In this document: one piece after another, positions 1-10,583 of the stretch
How the letters are laid out: the number at the start of each line of letters is the position of its first letter
Numbering within the stretch: position 1 is the stretch's first letter
NCBI GenBank assembly: GCA_021396245.1
Contig: WNYE01000064.1
Span: forward strand, 124,001-188,000
Source: Sporothrix humicola
Taxonomy: Eukaryota; Ascomycota; Sordariomycetes; Ophiostomatales; Ophiostomataceae
Length of the DNA stretch: 64,000 nt
Direction of reading: 5' to 3'
The notes under the pieces: model-generated
Databases searched by the model: none
Seen by the model: only the letters and a program-made list of their open reading frames with translations
What the model was told of the DNA's origin: nothing
Position numbers and translations under genes: made by a program

Positions 1-1415
1 GGCGCGCGGAAGAGCTCGACAAAGACGTTGTTGTACATGACCTTGATGCCAATGTTGCCGTACAGACAGGCAGCAATGACGGCCGAGACCATGGCGAAGA
101 CGTTGCCGGCCGTCTGGATGTTGTAGTTGCTGATGCCGAGGTAGCTGGGGTTGACCGTGTACTGGCCCTGGTATCCGTACATGAAGAGGCCGTAGAACAT
201 GTACCAGAAGTAGATGAACGCCTGTGCAGCCCACATGGCCGTCAGGAAATCCTTGGGGCGCTTCATCTCGGCCATGAACTCGGGGAAGACCATGGAGCCG
301 CCGTAGGCGAAAATGGCCTGCATGGCGCCGCTGACGGAGCCGACGAAGCTGCCTGTGTCGGGCAGGCCACCGCTGGTCTGGACCGGAGGGAAGACACCGT
401 TGGCATCGGGCGTGATGAGGGCACCGCCGGCGATCGAGGCACCGGCCGACGAGGCGGCGGCGGCGTAGTTGGGCGGCGAGTGAGCGGCACCGCCCATGGT
501 GATGAACATGCAGATCAGGTTGATCCAGACGGCGGCGTTGGCTAGCCAGCCAAACTTCTGCAGGGTACGGACCTGGCCGACAACGAAGCCGACAATGGCC
601 CAGATCAGACAGCAGATGACGAAGCAGAGCTTGAACTTGGCGACCTGCGACAGGGCCTCGCCGTTGGAGATGACAATCAGACCGACGTTGAGCAGCAGCT
701 GGATGGACTGCAGGATGTTGAACAGGTGGCGCATCCAGCGGCCGTACAAGCGGTAGCCAATGTCACCGTAGCTGCGAATGGGGTACTCGTACGAGTCGAG
801 GCCCATGAAGGGCTCCCACAGCAGGAAACCAGAGTAGCAGGCGAGAGCGGCAAAGACAGTAAACAGAGCAATGCCGGGGCCCCAGCCCATGGTGGCAAAG
901 GCGTAGGGAAGGCCAAAGGGACCCAGGATATCGGTGGTGATCAGGTAGAAGACGGCACCACGGGTGGCCGTGCGCAGAGCACGCGACGCATTGGTCCACT
1001 CCTCGTCCGAGACGACCATGCGCTGGTGGCCGGGCTCGGCAACAACACCCTCGGATTTCTCACCCGCGGGCGTACGCTTGACACCGCCGTCCGACTTGCT
1101 GGGGAAGAAGAGCGACCAGATGGTGGTCTCGTAGCCGGTGCGCGGCTGGGCGTCCTCCTCGGCACGCGTCTGCTGGGCATAGTAGTGGTACTGCTCAAAG
1201 GTGATGGTAGGGTCGTGGATCTTGAAGTCGCGGCGCTGGTGGGCAGAGGCGGCGGTGGCCGTTGCGACGGATGCGCCGTCGTTGATGGCGCCAACGTCAT
1301 TGGTGTGAGCCGTGTGGTGAGGAGGCTGCTCCTGGCCAGCACCCAGCTCCTTGTTCATCTGGTCGTAGATGCGCGGGTCGGCCCCGTCAAAGGCCATATT
1401 GCCCGGTTTGGCCAT
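1..1415 (-). CDS. Amino-acid transporter, AAAP family (Neurospora mtr-like), 3' end outside window
   Basis: Uninterrupted frame of 471 codons from the ATG at 1415 to the window edge. The first ~145 residues are hydrophilic and cytosolic-looking. Then comes a run of membrane helices beginning with the stretch DILGPFGLPYAFATMGWGPG, and further on GLDSYEYPIRSYGDIGYR and NVGLIVISNGEALSQ. These are characteristic of the fungal neutral/aromatic amino-acid permease group of the AAAP (Aa_trans) family, which imports amino acids with protons at the plasma membrane. About nine helices are visible; the last one or two and the C-terminus lie beyond base 1. No intron is needed. The start is the first ATG, in good context (CAAAATGGCC). 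The upstream leader is strongly pyrimidine-rich on the coding strand. Family assignment is firm; the substrate is inferred. Confidence 0.9.
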   Translation of the reverse strand, partial: MAKPGNMAFDGADPRIYDQMNKELGAGQEQPPHHTAHTNDVGAINDGASVATATAASAHQRRDFKIHDPTITFEQYHYYAQQTRAEEDAQPRTGYETTIWSLFFPSKSDGGVKRTPAGEKSEGVVAEPGHQRMVVSDEEWTNASRALRTATRGAVFYLITTDILGPFGLPYAFATMGWGPGIALFTVFAALACYSGFLLWEPFMGLDSYEYPIRSYGDIGYRLYGRWMRHLFNILQSIQLLLNVGLIVISNGEALSQVAKFKLCFVICCLIWAIVGFVVGQVRTLQKFGWLANAAVWINLICMFITMGGAAHSPPNYAAAASSAGASIAGGALITPDANGVFPPVQTSGGLPDTGSFVGSVSGAMQAIFAYGGSMVFPEFMAEMKRPKDFLTAMWAAQAFIYFWYMFYGLFMYGYQGQYTVNPSYLGISNYNIQTAGNVFAMVSAVIAACLYGNIGIKVMYNNVFVELFRA

Positions 1416-2189
1416 TTTGAAGGTTATTCCGGTCGGTCGTTTTGGTTGTTGTCGTCGTTGATGATGCCGGCAGTTGATTTTGGCGATACTTGGCGAATGC
1501 TTGGCGCTGCGTCTTGGCAAGGCTTAGTACACCAAAATTGGACGAGGGTGTGGGTGAGTTTCACACAGACGATGACGACAAAAGATGGACGACACAACGA
1601 TGAAGAAGGAAGAAAACCAAAAGAAGAAAAGAAAGAGTGAAGATGTGTGGCAAAGCAAGATGCCAAAACAAACAACAGGAATGCAGACGATCTTTATCCC
1701 TTTCCTTGGTATGGGTAGGACGGAGACCACCGGGGGGCAAACGTGTCAAAAAGAGGGGGATGGAGACAGCTGGAGTCCTTGGAAGTCACTTCAGGGTCCG
1801 AACAGCGGAGGGCGCGGAGGGAATTGCGGAGGATGACACGAGATGTCAAGGCGAGAGGTAAGAGAAAAGATGGGGAGAGGAGGAGAGTTGGGAATAAAGA
1901 TGGAGAGAGCTGAGAGAAAAAGGAAGGTGAAAAGGTGAAAGGGGGAAGAGGTCAGAAAAGAAGAAAAAAAAAGAAAAAGGAAGGAGCGATGGAGAGGAGA
2001 AAAGAAAGGAAGGAGTCAAGGAAACGAGATAGGAAGGGGCGGAGGACGATGGAGGCGGGCTGGACAAAACGAGGAGTGCGAAGTCCGAGCAACCAAACGA
2101 CGGCCAATGGACAACAATGGGCGGAACGATGAATGTAACAAGAGTCAAAAAGAGCCGACCGACACGACAAACACGGAACAGGCGAAGAA

Positions 2190-2268
2190 GCGAAACTAGG
2201 GGCGAAAGAGGAAGGCGAAAAGGCCAAAAATGTGTATTGGAAAGGGCGTAAAGAACGCGGAATGGAGA

Positions 2269-2302
<34 letters not shown>

Positions 2303-2515
2303 CGAGGACCGGATGGGGTAAATGGAAATGGAGAAAAAAATTGGACCGAGGCCAATGCGATGTGGAGGGTGGAATGGTGGGAAAACGAGAGGAAAGGGGA
2401 GGGGGGGGCCGACNNNNNNNNNNGGACCAGGCTAATAACGCAAACTTGGGGCGAATTTGGACGGCCAAAAGGCAAAAAATGTTTATTGTAAAGGGCTTAA
2501 ACACCGCGTATTGGA

Positions 2516-2549
<34 letters not shown>

Positions 2550-2655
2550 CGAGGACCTGATGGAGTAAATGGAAATGGAGAAACAAAGTGGACCGAGGCC
2601 AATGCGATGTCGAGGATGGAATGGTGAGAAAACGAGATGAAAGGAGAGGGGAGGG
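2190..2655. repeat. Diverged direct duplication (~248-bp spacing) around a 10-N gap
   Basis: Two similar blocks, roughly 2190-2413 and 2438-2655, each contain an uninterrupted run of about 32 A (2270-2301 and 2517-2548). In both, the run is followed by GCGAGGACC, then a shared tract ending in GGACCGAGGCCAATGCGATG. The copies differ at many single positions. Ten N (2414-2423) separate them. This may be a real tandem duplication or two imperfect assemblies of one homopolymer-containing locus. Confidence 0.75.
2414..2423. other. Assembly gap (10 N)
   Basis: Ten undetermined bases between the two duplicated blocks. The true distance is unknown. Confidence 0.98.
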
Positions 2656-2920
2656 ACGACAGGAGAGAGATGCAGTCACACGCACGAGACCCAAGACAGC
2701 TGTTCCTGTGATGGGCGTGCCGTTCTTGCTATTTGTGTGTGTGTGACAGTTTGGGAAAGAGCAGATACGAAAAAAACGATGTGCGTCAAAAAGCACCAGA
2801 AAACAGATAATACACATAGAAATTAAGCCGAGAGCCAAACAAAACAGGACAAAAAGGCCGTACAAAATAAAAATGAATCGCAGAACACTCTCTGGGATGG
2901 CCGATTGGAAACAGAATAGC

Positions 2921-2938
2921 GTCGCGCCGCGGCGCGAC
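2921..2938. other. Perfect 18-bp GC palindrome
   Basis: GTCGCGCCGCGGCGCGAC reads the same on both strands with no spacer. It sits in non-coding DNA with no gene within 1.5 kb. It could bind a dimeric factor or be chance. Confidence 0.6.
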
Positions 2939-5507
2939 CAACACTCAGCCCCCTTTCCGGTCGTGGCATAAATTGTACATTTAGTTACAGTCAGTTAACA
3001 GTTTTTGTAAAAAGTTCTTTAAGAGTACTTGGGATTATTGGCTGGCGTCAGTGTTGGTGCGATCGTCCCCTTTGTCCTCGTTTTTGAGGCACACGAGCAA
3101 AACGAGCTCCCTGGCTTGGCTGCTTGGCTACTCGGCTTGAATGTGAGCCTTCCTTTGCCGTCAAACACACGTCTTTGATCGACAGAATGTGCACCTTATT
3201 CATGCACGGGCTCTTATCTATCGACCAAAGACGGCATGCGGCATGTCAGAGGCTGAAGTGCATTGAAGAAATACAGAAACACAGTCCTGTGGCCGTCCGC
3301 ACAATGTGCACAATTGACTTTCTCAACCATTTCTTGTCACATATTTTCTTTCCCAGTCGAATCTTGCTTTCAACCATGTCGTTTATGTCTGTACACCACA
3401 AGAGCAAGTCGACGTCCGTCTTTCCGTGGCATCTTATTGGCTTATTGGATCGACGTCGGCCCCGTCTCCCCGTGCTGCACCAAGGATCAATCCACTCTCG
3501 AGCCACCCAAAAAACGAGAAGAAAAAGGCCGAAAAGAAGAACCCACACCACCATTACAAGGGATACAACCACACTACACAAGACAAGCATCGGATGCCGG
3601 CGAAGCTAGCCCTGAACGGGGCACAAAAGCCTGCAAGTGACGTACTGGCCTTGTACTTTCCGCGGAGCACAGACACACACTGGTGTTGCTCTCTATTTGA
3701 GATTTTCTTAAATCCTTCAAAGTCCATGACACAAGCGTTTGTCAGGTTTCTCGTTTCATCCTCGTGTCTGCATCCCATCGGTGACTTTTCTACTCTACTA
3801 AATAGACTGGAAGATCAAGTAAGAATAGACAATAGAAGACATGCCAAAACGGGCAGCTGAAAAGTCGAACAGTGGGCGAACAATCTCCCATTTCAGGGCG
3901 CAGCGAGCCCCATCAAACAGGAGAAACAAGATGCAAATAACAAGAGGAAAAAGAAGGCGACGCGAAGAGAAAAGCCATTGAAAACCAATGAAATTAGTCA
4001 AGTCGGCAACAGGTAGACGAGACATCCCAACTCCGTGGATGAACGGCACACAATGGTGGCCACATAGGCCAAAGATGGTCAAGAAAAAGGTCAATCAAGG
4101 TCAAGGGTGACACGCTCTTGCATCCACTTCCACGTATAGATCCTCAGGCTGGCGCGTCTACAATGCAGAACAATAAAGAAAAGTCTCCACGCCGAGGCAT
4201 GGCGACGAAGCTTGTTCGTTTTGTTTGGGTCGAGTGCAGGGCGTGGCCACACCATTTCGAGTGACTACGGAGTACTTCAAGCTTTTTACGTTTCTTATGC
4301 CCCGAGGCCCTCTCTTTTTCCTGTTTGCCGTTTCTTCCATTTTTTCTAGGCGGGCTTCTAGACTGATCAGGAAGGTGGCCGAGTGGGAGGGGTGAGAAGC
4401 TAAAACAAAAGTCCACAAAATCACAAAATGCGCCTTTGAACAGGGCGAAAAGGCCCCCAAAAACTCTCACTTACACGGAAACGGCGGAGACAAATTGGTG
4501 AATTTTGACTACGAGAATCCGTGAAAAGACGTAACAGAAATCAGGACGCCCATAAACAGCACCAGTTCGTCTTGAGAATAAGAAAAATATCCTCGTATTT
4601 ATTTCGGCCATAGTACGGATGTGTCCCGGTGTCTATCGAGTCGTTGCTGTCGACACAAAATACGCTGGATGGCGTCTCTCTCATCTGGTGTATGAGGGAG
4701 ATGCCCCACTGAAAATTGACTTAGTTAGCCCCTTTAGGTCTTCGAGTCAGTGAATATCCGAAATACCCTAGCCTGCACAGCGCTCTTGATCGTCCCAAGA
4801 ATCCCAAATGGCAGCCAAACGGCCAGTGCGGGCCGCCGGCAGGTTCGTCTTGGCACGCAGCGAGTTGCACCAGGGCACAGCAGAACTCGCCAGGGGATTT
4901 TTGTCTTTTTTGTCTTTTTACCTTCTTTTCTTCTTTTCCTCTTGGCCTTCTATTCTCCTTCTTGGCCCTCCAGCTTGGCCTGCGTTTGCCTGGTTTTGCC
5001 TGCCGTATTCTGTAGGTCAAGCCAAGGAGCCAAGTCCTCACCAACAAAAATCTCCTTGAAGCGAGCGAACGAGCCAACTTTAAATGTTGCCACCAGCACA
5101 ACTGACGCAACCCGCTGTCACATTTCACGTCGCCACGCGATGGGCCTGTCGAGATTTTCTGCGTCGCCAAGGCGGCTGCAGCGGTAAAGCGGCAGGCCGT
5201 TTATTTTCTCGGGGCAATCATAGCTTGGCAAAGCAGTTAAACATTTTCAACGTCGTAAATCATAAAATCACAGAACCCATAACGGATATCGGTCGTCGGC
5301 ATTCTTGAGAGTAAGGGAAACATTTGGTGGACACAAAATATGGATACCTTTGTCTCCTCGAGCTCCTTTATCAACAGCCTAATATGTAAAGGGTTTTCAT
5401 GATATTCAGGTCTGTCTTTGGGTTCAAGAATATTGCGAGTGGCTGTTTCAACCTCATAATTCATTTAAACCCGTCGACCTTCCCCACAAAGCCTGCTACG
5501 CAATTAA

Positions 5508-5515
5508 TATAAATA
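5508..5515 (+). promoter_or_regulatory. TATA box of the PAF-acetylhydrolase-like gene
   Basis: TATAAATA lies 222 bp upstream of the ATG at 5737, followed by a C/T-rich stretch suited to transcription initiation. Inference from sequence only. Confidence 0.5.
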
Positions 5516-5736
5516 AGGTGCTCCCATCTCACTCGCTTCCACTTGCCGCTGTCCGTTCGTCATCCAACTCCGCCTCGTTTATTGCTTACCACGCCGTTGT
5601 CGAAACATTGCACCGTCTCGTTGTATTAAATATGATCCGCGGATCACGACCATGGCCGGACTCGTAGGATTTGTAGATTTTTGTGCCCCGTAAGAGTATC
5701 TTTGAATTGTCCCGATACCGGCAGTTGCTTCAAACG

Positions 5737-6903
5737 ATGTTTCTTCCGAACACCGGCATGCTGGCCTCGGCGTTGTTGGTGACAGGTGCTGTCTTTGTTG
5801 AAGCTGCCCAGCTCCAGCTGCCGCCACTGCTTGGGCCCCATCCAGTCGGTACCGTCAGTCTGGAGCTCAGGGACCTCTCGCGCGCGGTACCTTCGACAGT
5901 TGCCAATGCGTCTGCCAACAGCACAGAGCCCCGCCGGCTCATGGTGTCCGTCTTTTATCCCGCGATCAATGCTAGTGTCAGTGCCGGAAACTATCATCGT
6001 GCCCCATACTTTTACTCGGCCTCGTCCGCAGCCGCGTTTGACACATATCTCGGGAATGCCACCACTATCCTGACAAACCTGTCGACATGGGCTTATGAGA
6101 GGGCGCCGGTATCGCGGGCTGCTGCCAGCAGCTCTTCCGTCCTCATCTTCAGCCACGGCCTCGGCTCGTCACGTCTTCTGCATGTCGCCTTTTTGGCCGA
6201 CTTGGCCAGTCGCGGCTGGATCGTCGTCGCTCCAGACCACCCGTACGATGCGCTCTACACAGAGTACCCAGACGGATCTGCTGCACGGATGCCCGACTCG
6301 GCCCTCGACGATTTTCCCAATGAACTCCCCGGACTGGTGGACACGCGGGTCAAGGATGTAGAGCTGCTTGCCTTTGTGATTAAGAACGGCACCCTGCTTC
6401 CACACCTCCCGTCTCCGTCCAAGGTGGGCATCCTCGGGCATTCATTGGGCGGATATACAGCGGCACAAGCTGTGGCCAGCTCTCCAGTCACCTTTCCATG
6501 CGGCGCCAACTTTGACGGCGGCATCTTTGGCCCAGTGGCCACAACCGGCCTCGACCAGCCATTCCTCCAGATTGGCGCTTCCAATCACAACCAGACGACG
6601 GATGCCACCTTTTCCAATTTCTGGTTCAAGCTCAGAGGCTTTCACCGCGAGTTCACTGTTAATGGGACCGTCCACCAGTCGTTCCTGGACCTGCCTATCC
6701 TTCGTGACGTCCTGGGTGACGAATTCCCAGAGCCTCTCCGGAACCAGTCCGGCACGGCAGCAGGTTCACGCCTGCTCGAAATCGAGACATCTCTGATCGA
6801 TGCCTACTTTCGGTTCTGCCTCGCCAACAGCACGTCTTCCGACGAGTTTGATCGCGTTGCCAAAGGCTTGGCACCGGATATTTCGGCCAGAGAGACTTGG
6901 TGA
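5737..6903 (+). CDS. Secreted PAF-acetylhydrolase-like alpha/beta hydrolase
   Basis: 388 residues from the ATG at 5737. The frame is open further upstream but without an ATG. A hydrophobic N-terminus (residues ~8-24) ending VEAAQ looks like a signal peptide. The body matches the platelet-activating-factor acetylhydrolase isoform II family: an oxyanion segment FSHGLGSSR, the nucleophile elbow GHSLGG and NFDGGIFGP after it. The family hydrolyses short acyl esters of phospholipids and related esters. Many N-glycosylation sequons (NAS, NST, NAT, NLS, NGT, NQT, NQS) support secretion. No intron. It is convergent with the polyglutamine gene, whose stop lies 274 bp away. Specific substrate unknown. 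Confidence 0.85.
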   Translation: MFLPNTGMLASALLVTGAVFVEAAQLQLPPLLGPHPVGTVSLELRDLSRAVPSTVANASANSTEPRRLMVSVFYPAINASVSAGNYHRAPYFYSASSAAAFDTYLGNATTILTNLSTWAYERAPVSRAAASSSSVLIFSHGLGSSRLLHVAFLADLASRGWIVVAPDHPYDALYTEYPDGSAARMPDSALDDFPNELPGLVDTRVKDVELLAFVIKNGTLLPHLPSPSKVGILGHSLGGYTAAQAVASSPVTFPCGANFDGGIFGPVATTGLDQPFLQIGASNHNQTTDATFSNFWFKLRGFHREFTVNGTVHQSFLDLPILRDVLGDEFPEPLRNQSGTAAGSRLLEIETSLIDAYFRFCLANSTSSDEFDRVAKGLAPDISARETW

Positions 6904-7177
6904 AGACAAACACTCTAGAAAATTTGACACCAAATTAGAATTTAGTGTTGCGAAATATCTACAAATATACCTACTATTTCCCATGATGATGCATATATTT
7001 TGTGTTTAAAAAATAATATAACAAAATAAAATCAAAACATAATAAAGCTCCCCTTAGTCAATTCATTATTATCGGTTAAGTCAACTCAAAAGACAACGAT
7101 AAGAAGCAACCCCCTTGGTATCTGTTCTCGACAATGAACAGGGCTCTTCCAAAGATATATAACTATTGGATATTACT

Positions 7178-7766
7178 CTAGGGCTTTGCCGCGGGAGGTA
7201 CTGCCACAGGAGGCATCTCAGAGGGCCTTGCTTGCAGAAAGTCGGCGTATTTGCCGTTGCTATCCTGCACCGCCGACGAAAAGGTGATCATGGCAATAAA
7301 CACGGCACCAGCCGTCACCACATAGCTGCCGACGGACACTCCGGTCTGCACGCTTGTCTGTGCATCCTCCCCGAAGCGCAGGACGGCCACCACTGGCCAC
7401 ACGGCACAAATGATGACACTGCCCAAGACTGGCACCGTAAAGGCAAAAGCGGCCAGACTAGTATGCCACGTGCTGACAAAGTTGAGGGCGTAGGCTTTGT
7501 CGTCTTCGTAAAGCACTTCGTTGTGGCGCAGAATCTCAATGACATCCGGTGTGTTGTACGGTGCCATGAGGCCGTTGTTGAGTCCCACCAAGACCCGCCG
7601 GACATGTGGGAGGACGCGAGTGCCAAACGATTGGTCTTTGTCTTGTTCCGGTCTTGCCTGTTGACCGTCTTGAGGTTGTTGTCGTAGCGGGGGTTGCTGA
7701 TGCTGTTGTTGCTGTTGCTGCTGTTGCTGCTGTTGCTGCTGTTGCTGCTGTTGTTGCTGTTGCTGC

Positions 7767-7810
<44 letters not shown>

Positions 7811-8391
7811 TTGTTGAGGCTGTCCGGGCCCAGGTTGTTGAGGCTGTATTGGCCTACTGGCATTGCTCACCACGCCCTTCTTCTGCAACAGCTGCATAAT
7901 AGAGCAGTCGTTGCCGGCAAGCTCGGGGTATCGGAGCAGATAGATCATGCGATTGTTGTCGTATTGTCCGAGGCCCAAGACCGAGTCTCGACAACCGACC
8001 ACACGGCTGCGCGTGCTGCGCGTTATGCCTGTCCCTTGCAGCTCGACCACTTCGACGGCACCCAGCGTCTTAAAGTTTAGACACTCGGAAAGTCCTTTGC
8101 GCATCTTTTGCAGGTGGTAGAACAAGGACAAGTGCTCTAGCAGTTCTTGATCAGTCATATTAGATAGACAGGGCACCTCGAGGGGCAGGCCATTGTCGAG
8201 AAAGATGACGAGAGACAAAGGGACTCCAGAAGTTCCATCGAGATTCTGCGAGTGCACGTGGTTGTAGTATTTCCACACCATGGCCGCATAGTTTTGGCAA
8301 AAGTCATTAATGTCGCCGTTCCACGAGTAGACCTGCCAGAAGAGCCGCCAGGTCGTTGAATGCTTTGCACACAGGGTGACCATCGTCTGGG
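7178..8391 (-). CDS. Polyglutamine-containing putative membrane protein (main 3' exon)
   Basis: Large terminal exon of about 404 codons in an unrecognised fungal family. A conserved-looking, Trp-rich globular half comes first (motifs WRLFWQVYSWNGDIND and FLDNGLPLEVPCL), followed by about 38 consecutive Gln encoded by 7703-7816. Near the C-terminus are two hydrophobic helices (around FVSTWHTSLAAFAFTVPVLG and SVGSYVVTAGAVFIAMITF), ending in a Pro-rich tail. The exon begins after a good intron at 8392-8456 (donor GTATGA, branch CTAAC at 8408-8412, acceptor TTAG). Joining this to the small upstream segment ending at 8457 keeps the frame only in the phase that reads ..WRIQ|AQTM... The 5' end is therefore not settled. 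Function unknown. Confidence 0.7.
7703..7816 (-). repeat. CAG/CAA trinucleotide tract coding polyglutamine
   Basis: Every in-frame triplet is CAG or CAA on the coding strand, giving about 38 Gln in a row. CAA interruptions break the tract, which usually slows repeat slippage. Confidence 0.95.
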
Positions 8392-8628
8392 CTAACAAGA
8401 CAAACGTGTTAGAAAAAAAAGGGTAGAGGGGCTCCTTCTTTGACATGAAATCATACCCTGAATACGCCAATAATAATTGCACGAAGTCTGTTAAATATCG
8501 CTTGCAAGGGCTTATTACTTTGGCCTTGGCTTTTCTGGCTAGAGAGAAGCGAGAGGCGCGCGAGTATCAACAGAAACGGATTCATGGCCAGCAGGACCCC
8601 GACTATCATTTTGAAGGCCGTGATTGAC

Positions 8629-8862
8629 GTACGTTGGGATGCTCTTATCAATGCATAAGCACGCCACAAGTGAGGCTGCATCAATGGCAGGTCGACCGGT
8701 GCTGGGATCGTTTCTACGGCAGACATGCGGGCCTGAAAAGACGGTGTGTACTCCATTATAGAGGTTTGGAGCGGCGCCAAAAGCTGTGTGGTTGCAAAAC
8801 GTAAATTTAGTGGCGGTGTTGTCGTGATGTGTAAGAAAGTTTGGAAGAGATATCACGGACAC
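8629..8862 (-). other. Possible 5' exon(s) of the polyglutamine gene
   Basis: A protein-like open frame reads NHTAFGAAPNLYNGVH, SGPHVCRRND and AASLVACLCIDKSIPTY, ending at candidate donors GTACGT or GTCAAT near 8628-8632. Splicing from TAC|GTCAAT to an acceptor TTTAACAG just upstream of the 8457 exon would keep the frame, but that donor is weak. No ATG was found for the segment, so more 5' sequence or another exon is needed. Confidence 0.35.
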
Positions 8863-10583
8863 TCAGCAGCAGATTGCAAACGGATAACCAATAAGTTTCA
8901 TTCTCGATGCACGCGCTCGTGGCGGAAAACAAAAATACTTTTCAGGGTCCATTGTGGCACATGCATTCACTTTGCAATTGGGATTATCCAATCATACTTA
9001 TGCCAAGCCAAGGACAAGACGCCAGCAGGGCATCTCATGTTCAGCTTTCTTGATAGGGGAAGGATGGGACCCCTTGGCGATTTGCCAACGTTTCTCTTAC
9101 GCAGAAGTTACTCAAGAGAGTCAGATGGGAGAATTGACAGTTTAAGGAAGACGATTGTTTCGGGGTCGACGCTTTTGACTTCGAAAAATATGTACACAGG
9201 ATATGAAAGCATACGATAGGTTTGTGCTGAGCCCCTGAAAGTGTAAACAAGCGCTCACTGATAGCTTGTTCTAGCGACGAAGCGGGCGCTAAACTTTAAT
9301 GCTGTCCACAGTGGGGCGCACCCGACAGTGTCAGCGTTTTCTTGCTTGACCACGACACGACGATAACAGTTGCTGAAGCCATGACGTTTATTTCAATAAC
9401 CAACACAAATGATGTACGAGGCTGACGATGCATAGTTTGGAGTTGTAAGATGCGTTTTACACTTTTCTTATGGATCAATTACAGGACGCTAACCAAACTG
9501 CCGAAATGATGGGCAACACCACTTGACGGCGACTTCTTTTTCTGGAATATTGCCTACGCCTCAAGTCAGCTTTCCCAGTTCTCTTTTTCGTTCCTCAGAC
9601 ACTCGTGTGTCAAAAGAGCCCTACGGATTGACGTTGACCAGTTGAAACGACGAGTGTGAATAATGTTTAGCACAGAGATACATCAGGCTGGAACAACGGG
9701 TCAACACAAGGACTCTGCATGGAGAGACGGGATATTTATTTTGCAGGCATTTTCATCCGTTAGCAACCACTGTTCAAATATTGGACGGGACGGCGGCAAA
9801 GTGTTACATGCTCGGTAAGATCATTTCTAGATGCCACACTTTAGCTCCATTAGGGAAAAAACTGTGCGCGTAAAGTGGTGAGGCTCTGTAGGGAACGTCC
9901 AACCGAACGCCACCATCTCGTTTAGTAGAGTCTTTGTCTTGGGAGTCTTGGCTACTGAGTTTACTATCCGTCTGTCGGCGACTTGTCGTCTAGTTTGAGC
10001 AGCCTACCTCCGGGCCGTTCGGCACCTGTGCATCGTCCGTAGTTCTGTTTATCTGCCCCATTCGTCCATTTCGTCCCCCTCTCTTTCTTTATTGACTTTT
10101 TGCTCCTTCCCCTGATTGATGCTGTGCCGCTTGTGTGTGACCAGCGGGCTAATTTTGCAGACGGGACGAGGATGGTCTGTTGGGCGGAAATGCGTGTAAA
10201 GATGAGGTGATAGGCCGTCTACTTATGTGTTTATCAAACTCAATGAAATCCGTCCGGGTAATGTTGTATTTCTCTGCCTTTTTCTGTGCCTTTGTGCCTT
10301 TTGCGCGTCTCATTCCGGCTTTATGTGCATCAGAGACAGGGTCTTCCTAGCCACGGACTAGACACGGGAAGATGAGAGAGAAGAAACGAACGACCTAGAT
10401 AACCCGGCCGAGAGTGTGTCCATAAGAAGATCGACTCTGCGTCTAGAGCAAATATCCACCGATGCCCAGTTCTCTTCCCCTTTTTCAACTAAACTCTTTG
10501 CTTGTTCTAGATCTCTACAGTGTCTTGTACGTTGCCAAGACATTACCACTTGAACCCACGAAGAGCACATTGACATTGCCAAC
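8863..10583. other. Intergenic, promoter region of the MFS transporter
   Basis: 1.7 kb with no supportable gene on either strand. A C/T-rich tract lies around 10060-10120, as often seen upstream of fungal start sites; no clear TATA box was found. Confidence 0.6.

Larger units (their letters stand above)
1416..5507. other. Long intergenic region, no convincing gene
   Basis: About 4.1 kb without a supportable gene. 1560-2660 is purine-rich on the + strand (C/T-rich on the coding strand of the transporter to the left), typical of a fungal promoter/leader, and contains a duplicated segment and a run of N. 2661-5500 has only short, low-quality frames on both strands. One perfect 18-bp GC palindrome lies at 2921-2938. 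Confidence 0.6.

Noticed and set aside
2196..2865. Frames with long Lys or Phe runs
   Set aside because: Created by A homopolymers and the N gap.
4500..5350. Possible repeat between ~4570-4690 and ~5290-5350 (both with CTTGAGA.TAAG and ACACAAAATA)
   Set aside because: Only short scattered matches; cannot be aligned by eye over a useful length.
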